A model generated the notes under the pieces. The model saw only the letters and a list, made by a program, of their open reading frames with translations, was not told the origin of the DNA and did not search any database. The translations under genes and the position numbers were made by a program. DNA of 23,645 bases from a virus: positions 1-23,645 of the IMG/VR virus record IMGVR_UViG_3300042261_000412; one strand, written 5' to 3'. Positions 16,462-21,056 of the stretch are shown piece by piece (within the stretch, counting starts at the first letter, position 1; the number at the start of each line of letters is the position of its first letter).

Positions 16462-16943
16462 CGACGACGATTGAGCAGGCGAACGAAACGATGCGGCAGG
16501 CAGTGCGTGAGCGGATGATGGCCACGCCGGCGAATGACCCGAAGCTGGTGGGCTACCGGATCGACCAAGGCGACCAGGAGCCGTCGTGCTGCGAGGGACA
16601 GCGGTTCTGCGGCGATGGGCTTCTGAGGTCGCAGACGCACCCGACGTCGCAGGCGTTCTACGATTTGTGCGACGCGATGAAGGAGATGCACCGCCGCAAG
16701 AGCAGCGACTACGGGTGCCCGACCGGCACTGATCCACTGGCGAACATCCGCAACGGTGCGAGGTTTGTCGGCATCCCGGCATGGAAGGGTGCCATGGTGC
16801 GACTGAGCGACAAGATGACTCGACTCGCTGCGTACAACGCCACGGGCCGGCTGGAGAACGAGTCGCTCGAAGACAACCTCATTGATCTCGCCAGCTACAG
16901 CCTGCTGGCCCTGCTACTGCACCGTGAGGAGCACGGTGCCTAA
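16458..16943 (+). CDS. DUF1599 / nucleotide modification associated domain 1-like protein
   Basis: A 161-residue protein. Residues 70-157 match the DUF1599 (Nmad1) pattern: FYDLCDAMKEMHRRKSSDYG, then DPLANIRNGARFVGIPAWKGAMVRLSDKMTRL, then ENESLEDNLIDLASYSLLALLL. These helical proteins are related to MazG-like NTP pyrophosphatases and often accompany DNA base or nucleotide modification genes in phages. Substrate unknown. GTG 16458 overlaps the phosphoesterase stop (GTGA), with AAGG upstream. It overlaps the last operon gene by 8 bases. Confidence 0.76.
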   Translation: MTTTIEQANETMRQAVRERMMATPANDPKLVGYRIDQGDQEPSCCEGQRFCGDGLLRSQTHPTSQAFYDLCDAMKEMHRRKSSDYGCPTGTDPLANIRNGARFVGIPAWKGAMVRLSDKMTRLAAYNATGRLENESLEDNLIDLASYSLLALLLHREEHGA

Positions 16944-17139
16944 TCCCCTCACCGACGCCTACCTACTCGAGGCCGAGATGGACGCTAGGCGATTTCAGGG
17001 TGCCTATACGGGGACGTCGGGCACGCTGGCGGCTCACGTCATGCGGCTCCTAGGCGAGATCAGCCGAGTGCGTGGCGAGCTCGCCGTTGAGCGGGCCAGG
17101 GCGTCTGAACGACTGACGTGGCGCGAGCCACGAGACTGA
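16936..17139 (+). CDS. Small helical protein, end of the late operon
   Basis: A 67-residue protein without a recognised family. It is predicted helical and charged (HVMRLLGEISRVRGELAVERARASERL looks coiled-coil). The start is GTG 16936, with GAGGAG at 16925-16930 five bases upstream; an earlier in-frame ATG at 16882 would overlap the previous gene by 62 bases. It is the last plus-strand gene before the cassette array, followed by a long hairpin. Confidence 0.6.
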   Translation: MPNPLTDAYLLEAEMDARRFQGAYTGTSGTLAAHVMRLLGEISRVRGELAVERARASERLTWREPRD

Positions 17140-17146
17140 GCCGGGC

Positions 17147-17193
17147 GGCGGGTTGAGGCGGCGTGGTTTCCTTTCCCACGCCGACTCCCCGCC
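17147..17193 (+). terminator. Long hairpin between convergent operons
   Basis: A perfect 8-bp stem (CGGCGTGG at 17159-17166 with CCACGCCG at 17176-17183, 9-base loop) is extended by an outer stem GGCGGG (17147-17152) with CCCGCC (17188-17193) and a GAG/CTC pair between them. There is no T tract, so it is not a classical rho-independent terminator. It sits between the end of the plus-strand operon and the minus-strand cassette genes and may stop or stabilise transcripts from either side. Confidence 0.5.
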
Positions 17194-17199
17194 TGCCAG

Positions 17200-17308
17200 G
17201 TTCACGGCCGTCGCGTTATGCAGCAGCTGATCGCGTTTCACTGCCGCGTTGCGCTGATGTCGCTGGCAAATCGGCTGTTATGCAGGTCCGGAGAAACACT
17301 GGTTCCAC
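17200..17308. other. Left edge of the cassette array, degenerate attC-like remnants
   Basis: The array's first core site is GTTCCAC at 17302-17308, preceded by CCGGAGAAACACTG, which resembles an attC right half-site, but no left arm with AAC is present. Upstream, GTTATGC occurs twice (17215-17221, 17277-17283), and pieces such as GCGCTGATGTCGCTGGC (17251-17267) resemble right halves of the attC sites in the array. This may be a decayed attC or the original insertion point. I see no gene in 17140-17311. Confidence 0.4.
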
Positions 17309-17311
17309 TGC

Positions 17312-18058
17312 CTAAAACAGAACCCCTTGGCTCAACCGCTTGGCGGCGATCTCGCAATACCGCTCCTCGACCTCGATGCCGACCGCACGCCGGCCTTCAA
17401 CCTTGCACGCGAGCAACGTTGTCCCGCTGCCCATGAACGGGTCGAGCACCGTTTCGCCTGCGTCCGTGCTTATGCCGATCAACTGCCGAAGCAACCCCAC
17501 CGGCTTCACGGTGGGATGCTGCGGGTCCATCGTCGCCGACCAATCGTGCCGAATCACCGTGCGAGGCCGTTTCCCGTTCAGCTTCCGGCGGCCCTTCATC
17601 CCATAGAAGATCGCCTCCCATGCCTCGCCGAAGCCGCACTCCAGGTCGCCAACGGTCCCACGGTCGCCCTTGTCCCAGGCAATCGTGTGCTTGGCGTTTC
17701 CGATGATGGGAAGCATTTCGTGAATCTTCCTTGGCGACGCAAAAACGTACCAATGGCGGTCCGCGTGAAGCAGCCGAAGGCAGTGCGGCCATGCGGCCGC
17801 GAAAGCCTTCAGGCTCTCGTCGTTTGCTATCGGCTTTCGGAGCTTGTCTTCTCTCGCCCGCCAAGACGTGACGTAGGCGACACCGTATGGCGGATCAGTC
17901 AGCACAAGGTCGATGGATTCGTCAGGAAACCCGGCAAGAATCTCTCGGCAGTCCCCGTGATAGATCGTGATGCCATCCTTCTCGTAGTAGGGCTGCCTCA
18001 ACGCTACGGCAGTGGAACCAGCCGATGCAACGGACGGCCCTGCTACGTCATGCGTCAT
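17312..18058 (-). CDS. DNA adenine methyltransferase (beta-type motif order), cassette 1
   Basis: This 248-residue enzyme should methylate adenine N6 in DNA using SAM. The catalytic DPPYG is at 55-59, and the SAM-binding DPFMGSGTT is at 206-214 followed by AVGIEVEERYCEIAAKRL. Catalytic motif before SAM motif is the beta order, and DPPY favours N6-adenine. HPTVKP (181-186) is also typical. The ATG 18058 lies in the loop of attC 1 with GGGGA seven bases upstream on this strand, so residues 1-14 (MTHDVAGPSVASAG) are attC-encoded. TTG 18001 is an alternative start outside the stem but lacks a ribosome binding site. No cognate restriction gene is adjacent, so it may be an orphan protecting phage DNA. 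Confidence 0.85.
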   Translation of the reverse strand: MTHDVAGPSVASAGSTAVALRQPYYEKDGITIYHGDCREILAGFPDESIDLVLTDPPYGVAYVTSWRAREDKLRKPIANDESLKAFAAAWPHCLRLLHADRHWYVFASPRKIHEMLPIIGNAKHTIAWDKGDRGTVGDLECGFGEAWEAIFYGMKGRRKLNGKRPRTVIRHDWSATMDPQHPTVKPVGLLRQLIGISTDAGETVLDPFMGSGTTLLACKVEGRRAVGIEVEERYCEIAAKRLSQGVLF

Positions 18059-18100
18059 GGTGAGTCCCCGCGTGGCCGCCGTTGATCTTCCGTGTTCTCA
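18012..18100 (+). repeat. attC-like site 1
   Basis: An 89-bp imperfect palindrome. R'' is GTGGAAC (18012-18018) and R' is GTTCTCA (18094-18100). The stem pairs CAACGG plus CGGCC on the left with GGCCG plus CCGTTG on the right, with an unpaired A between the two left segments and an unpaired G after GAT. The loop holds GGGGA and the ATG of the methyltransferase on the minus strand. The CAACGG/CCGTTG pair differs from the other sites in a compensated way. Confidence 0.83.
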
Positions 18101-18451
18101 GCCTAGCCGTTCCAGCAATCCTCTCAGAATCTTTGACGCCGGTGCGGTCTGCCAATGCGTAGCACATACCTCAATCGCCGCTCGCTCCTCGTCCGTCAGC
18201 GTCCCGTCCATCGTCACCGTCACCACGCAACTCCCGTCTCGCTTGCAGAGGAGAGACAGCGTTGCGTCCTGCTCGGCCAGGCGGCGGATCGCCTCACGCA
18301 GCCTCTCAATCTCAGACGCAGCCTCCTCCAAAATGTCGTCGTCCGTCAGCAGCAGCGGCTCGCCTGTGTGTCCGTACTGTCGTAGCCTTGTCGTAATGTC
18401 TGCCATGTGAGAACCACGCGATGCAGCGGACATCTCATCACCGTCGCTCAT
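18098..18451 (-). CDS. Small coiled-coil protein, cassette 2
   Basis: No family recognised. The 117-residue protein has a central acidic coiled coil (DDDILEEAASEIERLREAIRRLAEQ), then a beta-like SCVVTVTMDGTLTDEERAAIEV. It resembles small phage or host proteins with an N-terminal ADITTRLR start, of unknown role. The chosen start is ATG 18451 in the attC 2 loop, with AGGAG eight bases upstream, giving MSDGDEMSAASRGSH before the conserved-looking MADITTRL. ATG 18406 would give that shorter form but has no ribosome binding site. The stop codon overlaps the R' box of attC 1. Confidence 0.6.
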   Translation of the reverse strand: MSDGDEMSAASRGSHMADITTRLRQYGHTGEPLLLTDDDILEEAASEIERLREAIRRLAEQDATLSLLCKRDGSCVVTVTMDGTLTDEERAAIEVCATHWQTAPASKILRGLLERLG

Positions 18452-18496
18452 GTATCAATCTCCTGTGTTCGATGCCGCTGATCGCTGGCGTTCTCT
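18408..18496 (+). repeat. attC-like site 2
   Basis: An 89-bp palindrome. R'' is TGAGAAC (18408-18414) and R' is GTTCTCT (18490-18496). The stem CAGCGG-A-CATC pairs with GATG-CCGCTG, and the outer GCGAT pairs with ATCGC with an unpaired G. The loop carries AGGAG and ATG (18451) on the minus strand, in frame with the 117-residue protein. Confidence 0.85.
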
Positions 18497-18579
18497 CAAT
18501 GAATGTTGCCGGTTACCGGAGTCCGGCGCAGGCGTATAGCCCCTGCGGTGTCGCCTCTGTGGCGGGTTCCACGTCGGCC

Positions 18580-18765
18580 CTACGTCGCGTCCCCATTTTG
18601 CTCTGGCTGCCGGCTTTGCGACATCTTTCGAAGTGCCTCAAGCCATTTCTCCTCTCGCTCGTTCGCCTCTCGCGTCAACTGAGCCGCCTTCTGATACTCA
18701 GCCGACCCGTCATCTTTGATCTCCCATTGGATGCCCGTCTCGTTCTGTGTCACTTTCGCTTTCAT
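18580..18765 (-). CDS. Small charged protein, cassette 3
   Basis: A 61-residue protein with no recognised family. It is highly charged and helical (YQKAAQLTREANEREEKWLEALRKM). It is the one cassette gene whose start lies outside its attC: ATG 18765 is preceded by AGGAGG six bases upstream on the minus strand, in the short segment between the gene and the R'' box of attC 3. About 80 bases separate its stop from the R' box of attC 2; they hold a short CCGGT/ACCGG palindrome and no gene. Confidence 0.55.
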   Translation of the reverse strand: MKAKVTQNETGIQWEIKDDGSAEYQKAAQLTREANEREEKWLEALRKMSQSRQPEQNGDAT

Positions 18766-18778
18766 GGATGCCTCCTAG

Positions 18779-18868
18779 AGAGAACCACGCGATGCAGCGG
18801 ACCCGCGATGCCGCCGTCTGGTTGTAGTTTCGTCAGCGGTCGCGGGCCGCTGATCGCTGGCGTTATGC
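18779..18868 (+). repeat. attC-like site 3
   Basis: A 90-bp palindrome. R'' is AGAGAAC (18779-18785) and R' is GTTATGC (18862-18868). It has the longest inner stem of the set: CAGCGG-A-CCCGCGA pairs with TCGCGGG-CCGCTG. The outer GCGAT/ATCGC pair and unpaired G are as in site 2. Unlike the other four, its loop has no ribosome binding site or ATG on the minus strand, and the reading phase used by the others meets a stop just past R''. Confidence 0.86.
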
Positions 18869-18876
18869 CCCTGTCT

Positions 18877-19143
18877 TCATTCACGCGACTCGGCAAACTC
18901 TTCCACAAGGTCTGCGAACGCCTTGCCAGCCGCTGACTGCACCAACTCAACGTATTTTTCCAAAGCCGCCAATCGCTTCGCGCACTCGTCAAGCAAGTCG
19001 GCCGCCTCCTGCACGCGAAAGCGAACGTAGGGCTGGAGCGTGTCGATGCCGGACTTGGGATCGTCCAACACCATCACGCGCAGGCAGGCACCGGAGATTT
19101 CCGGTAGGTGCGCGAACGTCTCGTAATGCTGCTTCTCTTCCAT
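18877..19143 (-). CDS. Small helical protein, cassette 4
   Basis: An 88-residue protein with no recognised family. It is acidic and helical in the second half (VQEAADLLDECAKRLAALEKYVELVQSAAGKAFADLVEEF). The start is uncertain: ATG 19143 has AAAGGG about 11 bases upstream, and GTG 19152 would add three residues but is too close to that site. A short reading frame starting in the attC 4 loop ends 29 bases upstream, so translation may be coupled to it. The stop is 9 bases from the R' box of attC 3. Confidence 0.55.
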   Translation of the reverse strand: MEEKQHYETFAHLPEISGACLRVMVLDDPKSGIDTLQPYVRFRVQEAADLLDECAKRLAALEKYVELVQSAAGKAFADLVEEFAESRE

Positions 19144-19171
19144 ATATTTCACTGCCCTTTCTGTGTGTCAC

Positions 19172-19222
19172 TCAGGCATAACCAGCGGATGCAGCGGACG
19201 GCTCCTCGTTGTCGTTCGTCAT
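19172..19222 (-). CDS. Sixteen-residue leader reading frame from attC 4
   Basis: The loop of attC 4 contains AGAGGA and ATG (19222) on the minus strand, in the same layout as sites 1, 2 and 5. Reading through the attC arm gives MTNDNEEPSAASAGYA and then TGA, instead of joining the downstream gene. It could be a translated leader upstream of cassette 4's protein, or a remnant of an earlier in-frame fusion. Expression is not shown by sequence alone. Confidence 0.35.
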   Translation of the reverse strand: MTNDNEEPSAASAGYA

Positions 19223-19264
19223 GGTTCGTCCTCTCGTCGCCGCCGCTGATCCTGCGTGTTATGG
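19176..19264 (+). repeat. attC-like site 4
   Basis: An 89-bp palindrome. R'' is GCATAAC (19176-19182) and R' is GTTATGG (19258-19264). The stem CAGCGG-A-CGGC pairs with GCCG-CCGCTG, and GGAT pairs with ATCC around an unpaired G. Spacings are 8 bases from AAC to the unpaired base and 9 bases from the right L box to GTT, the same as in the well-known aadA attC. The loop holds a ribosome binding site and ATG on the minus strand. Confidence 0.87.
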
Positions 19265-19277
19265 CTACCGTTCGTCC

Positions 19278-19799
19278 TCATTGGATGGCGATCATCTGCC
19301 CGACGTATCGCAGGCAGTCCCCGAAGTCGTACGCCGTTTCCGGTTCGCTCTCTTCCCAGAACGCCAACTTCTCCTTCAGGTGGTATCTGACGAAGTCGTC
19401 GTCCGCGACGAGCCGGTGAGCATCAAACCACCAGCCCCACCGGTTCTCGATCACGACCATCTCGTCGTTGAACTTGACGGCCCACACGCCAAACGACTTG
19501 TGAACCTTCCAGCCCTCATCTGTGTCGTCCCGCTCGATCATGTCGGCCGGGAATATGACGGCGTCCGACTTGCGGCCGTTGCACGTCACGCACGCCGCCA
19601 CAAGGTTGCATGGGTTGTCGCTCCCGTATCTTGATCGCGGGATCAGGTGATCTACTTCGAGGTTCTCCGATCCAGGCCGAGCCCCACAGTAGCGGCATGT
19701 GAAGTTGTCCCGATGGAGAATCTTGAACTTCTCCCGCCTCTCGATCCGCCAGCCATAACCAGCGGATGCAGAGGACCGCTCCTTTACCTTTCGTGGCAT
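19278..19799 (-). CDS. HNH endonuclease, cassette 5
   Basis: A 173-residue protein with a complete HNH core: CRYC (35-38), LEVDHLIPRSRYGSDNPCNLV (48-68, with D50-H51 and Asn65), then CVTCNGRK (70-77), giving the zinc-binding CxxC pairs and the metal-binding His. It should nick or cut DNA; it could be a homing-type, restriction or packaging-associated enzyme. Residues about 90-173 are an aromatic-rich domain I do not recognise. The start is ATG 19799 in the attC 5 loop, with AAAGGA seven bases upstream, so MPRKVKERSSASAG is attC-encoded. The longer open frame from 19916 overlaps the recombinase gene and is rejected. Confidence 0.85.
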   Translation of the reverse strand: MPRKVKERSSASAGYGWRIERREKFKILHRDNFTCRYCGARPGSENLEVDHLIPRSRYGSDNPCNLVAACVTCNGRKSDAVIFPADMIERDDTDEGWKVHKSFGVWAVKFNDEMVVIENRWGWWFDAHRLVADDDFVRYHLKEKLAFWEESEPETAYDFGDCLRYVGQMIAIQ

Positions 19800-19841
19800 A
19801 GTGAATCCTTTCGTCGCGGCCTCTGATGCTGCGTGTTCTAC
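19753..19841 (+). repeat. attC-like site 5
   Basis: An 89-bp palindrome. R'' is CCATAAC (19753-19759) and R' is GTTCTAC (19835-19841). The stem CAGAGG-A-CCGC pairs with GCGG-CCTCTG, a compensated change relative to the CAGCGG/CCGCTG of other sites. The loop holds AAAGGA and the ATG of the HNH gene on the minus strand. R' ends 8 bases before the stop codon of the recombinase gene. No matching GTAGAAC box was found beyond it, so this is the right edge of the array. Confidence 0.85.
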
Positions 19842-19849
19842 AAGGCTTG

Positions 19850-20821
19850 TCACCTCGGCTTCCCTGGGCCGCCGGACTCGTCTTCTGGAGGCTTGCCGTC
19901 TTCTGGCCGTTCCCAAGACAGGTCGAGCGGTGGCAGTAGGTCGGCCGCAGACGGCCCTCGACGCACGATGCTGGGGTCTAGGTACGACTTCTTTGTCGTG
20001 CTCGGGCGGTCGTGGTCGAGGTGCTCCGTAGCGTCCCCGCCGGCAGCCGTCAGGTATGAGGCCGATGACCGCCGGAATCCGTGAAAGCCCCTATAAGTCA
20101 CGCCAGACGTCTTGCAGAGGATCCGGAGCGACGACCACAGAGCGCCCTTTGTCCTGTGCTTCACCCACGGCCACACCAGATCCGACGGCTGGTGCAGTCC
20201 CTGCCGTTTGCCGAGCAGGTCGGCTAGCTGCTGGGTGATGCTCCGCTCAATGTCTCGCGTGTGGCCCTTGCGGTTCTCTGCTCGGAACAGCATCGCCCGC
20301 CGCTCTAGGTCGACGTCCTGCCACCGGATGGACAGCAGGGCGTTGATCCGTTCCGCCGTGAGCCAGGCTGCCCACGGTAGTGTCATCCAGAACCACCTAG
20401 CAGGGATGTCTCCAATCCTGCCGACGCGGATCGTGGCGTGCCGCACCAGGGCCTGGACCTCGGCGTGCGTGTAGGCCCTGGGGATTCGCTCTAGTGGCCG
20501 CATTTTGGGCAGCTCGAGGAACTCTGCAATCAGGCGTTTCCTCGCTGCATACGTGGCGATAGCGACCAGCTGGGTGCGGTCCTTGAGCACCGAGCCATGC
20601 GAGGGCACTTTGCCGTTGTGCGGCGTTTTGGCCCTCCACCGCAGGAACCTCACGACCGTCAGATCCGTGAGGTCGTCGGTGGTCGCGTCACGCCGGCGGC
20701 CTTCCTCGGCCTCAAGAAAATCTTCTAGTCGGTCGATGGTCCAGCCGTATAGGCGGACTGTTTTCTCGGAGAGATCGTGGAGGGGCGCGTATCGATTCAA
20801 CAAGAGCTCTTTGAGTGTCAT
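19850..20821 (-). CDS. int: Tyrosine recombinase (phage integrase)
   Basis: A 323-residue protein of the tyrosine recombinase family. An N-terminal SAM-like core-binding domain spans about 1-110. The catalytic domain shows R158 (LTAERINALLSIRWQDVD), K185 (RKGH), H247-x-x-R250 (HGFRRSSASYL), H270 and nucleophile Y280 (KSYLDP). The tail is proline- and acid-rich. It should integrate the phage chromosome. It lacks a clear IntI-type inserted segment between the lysine and HxxR motifs, so it is not obviously an integron integrase. The start is ATG 20821, with AAAGG about 9 bases upstream; an upstream in-frame ATG (20983) adds 54 residues across the promoter palindrome and is rejected. Confidence 0.9.
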   Translation of the reverse strand: MTLKELLLNRYAPLHDLSEKTVRLYGWTIDRLEDFLEAEEGRRRDATTDDLTDLTVVRFLRWRAKTPHNGKVPSHGSVLKDRTQLVAIATYAARKRLIAEFLELPKMRPLERIPRAYTHAEVQALVRHATIRVGRIGDIPARWFWMTLPWAAWLTAERINALLSIRWQDVDLERRAMLFRAENRKGHTRDIERSITQQLADLLGKRQGLHQPSDLVWPWVKHRTKGALWSSLRILCKTSGVTYRGFHGFRRSSASYLTAAGGDATEHLDHDRPSTTKKSYLDPSIVRRGPSAADLLPPLDLSWERPEDGKPPEDESGGPGKPR

Positions 20822-20861
20822 GACTTCGCCTTTCGCTTCTGTTTTTAGGTATGGCAGCATA

Positions 20862-20877
20862 GTGTACAAACGTACAC
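20862..20877. promoter_or_regulatory. Perfect palindrome in the integrase promoter region
   Basis: GTGTAC-AAAC-GTACAC is a perfect 6-bp inverted repeat with a 4-base spacer, 41 bases upstream of the integrase ATG. On the minus strand, CACTATGCT just downstream of it could be part of a -10 element, so a bound dimer would block or modulate integrase transcription. The cognate regulator is unknown. Confidence 0.55.
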
Positions 20878-20953
20878 ACACGCCATAGACTGAACGCAAG
20901 CGGGCGTCCCATGCCCTCCGCTCATACTTTGCATCCGTTCTCGGGATTTTTGC

Positions 20954-20983
20954 ATGGTCGGGGACTGGAAATCCGCCGACCAT
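20954..20983. repeat. Eight-bp inverted repeat between integrase and early region
   Basis: ATGGTCGG (20954-20961) and CCGACCAT (20976-20983) form a perfect inverted repeat with a 14-base spacer. It lies in the integrase-regulator intergenic region, where attP or operators are often found. The spacer is longer than the usual overlap region of a tyrosine recombinase core site, so attP is only one possibility. Confidence 0.4.
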
Positions 20984-21022
20984 AAATCGCCGCAGATTGC
21001 CTAGGTTGCCAGAGCGGACAGT

Positions 21023-21050
21023 TTGACGCCGCTAGCGTTGGCGTTAGTAT
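21023..21050 (+). promoter_or_regulatory. Promoter with operator copy O1, upstream of the HTH gene
   Basis: TTGACG (21023-21028) and TAGTAT (21045-21050) are spaced 16 bases. Operator-like CTAGCGTTGGCGTTAG (21032-21047) fills the spacer and overlaps the -10 box. It is the reverse complement, with one change, of the copies at 21363 and 21840. The expected transcription start is about the A of the ATG at 21057, so the mRNA could be leaderless. Repression by the downstream HTH product (autoregulation) is an inference. Confidence 0.65.
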
Positions 21051-21056
21051 TGGGGC

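Larger units (their letters stand above)
17303..19841 (+). mobile_element. Array of five integron-type gene cassettes without integron integrase
   Basis: Five consecutive units, each one gene plus one 89-90 bp attC-like palindrome: 17303-18094 (methyltransferase), 18095-18490, 18491-18862, 18863-19258 and 19259-19835 (HNH). In every unit the 7-base core at the junction before it (GTTCCAC, GTTCTCA, GTTCTCT, GTTATGC, GTTATGG) is the exact reverse complement of the R'' box of its own attC (GTGGAAC, TGAGAAC, AGAGAAC, GCATAAC, CCATAAC). This is the rule for cassettes that were once circles closed at R'. All genes are on the minus strand, opposite to the canonical attC direction. No IntI-like gene is visible. 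Confidence 0.85.

Noticed and set aside
17299-18021. A 14-bp inverted repeat (CTGGTTCCACTGCC / GGCAGTGGAACCAG) flanking the methyltransferase, as if it were a transposon
   Set aside because: It is explained by the R' and R'' complementarity of the cassette; no transposase or target duplication is present, and all other cassettes show shorter versions of the same pairing.
17327-18085. A long plus-strand open frame opposite the methyltransferase
   Set aside because: It is an antisense shadow of a gene with complete catalytic motifs.
17312-19799. The methyltransferase and HNH gene as one restriction-modification system
   Set aside because: They are separated by three other cassettes and have no shared features; a pair cannot be claimed from sequence alone.
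18012-19841. The repeated palindromes as a CRISPR array or REP-type element
   Set aside because: The repeats are 89-90 bp with variable loops, separated by whole genes, and have attC geometry; there are no uniform spacers or cas genes.
19800-19916. A 39-residue extension of the HNH protein starting at 19916
   Set aside because: It lies inside the recombinase gene in another frame; the attC-loop ATG at 19799 has AAAGGA at correct spacing.
20822-20983. A 54-residue N-terminal extension of the integrase starting at 20983
   Set aside because: It runs through the promoter palindrome and has no good ribosome binding site, while ATG 20821 has one and fits the family length.
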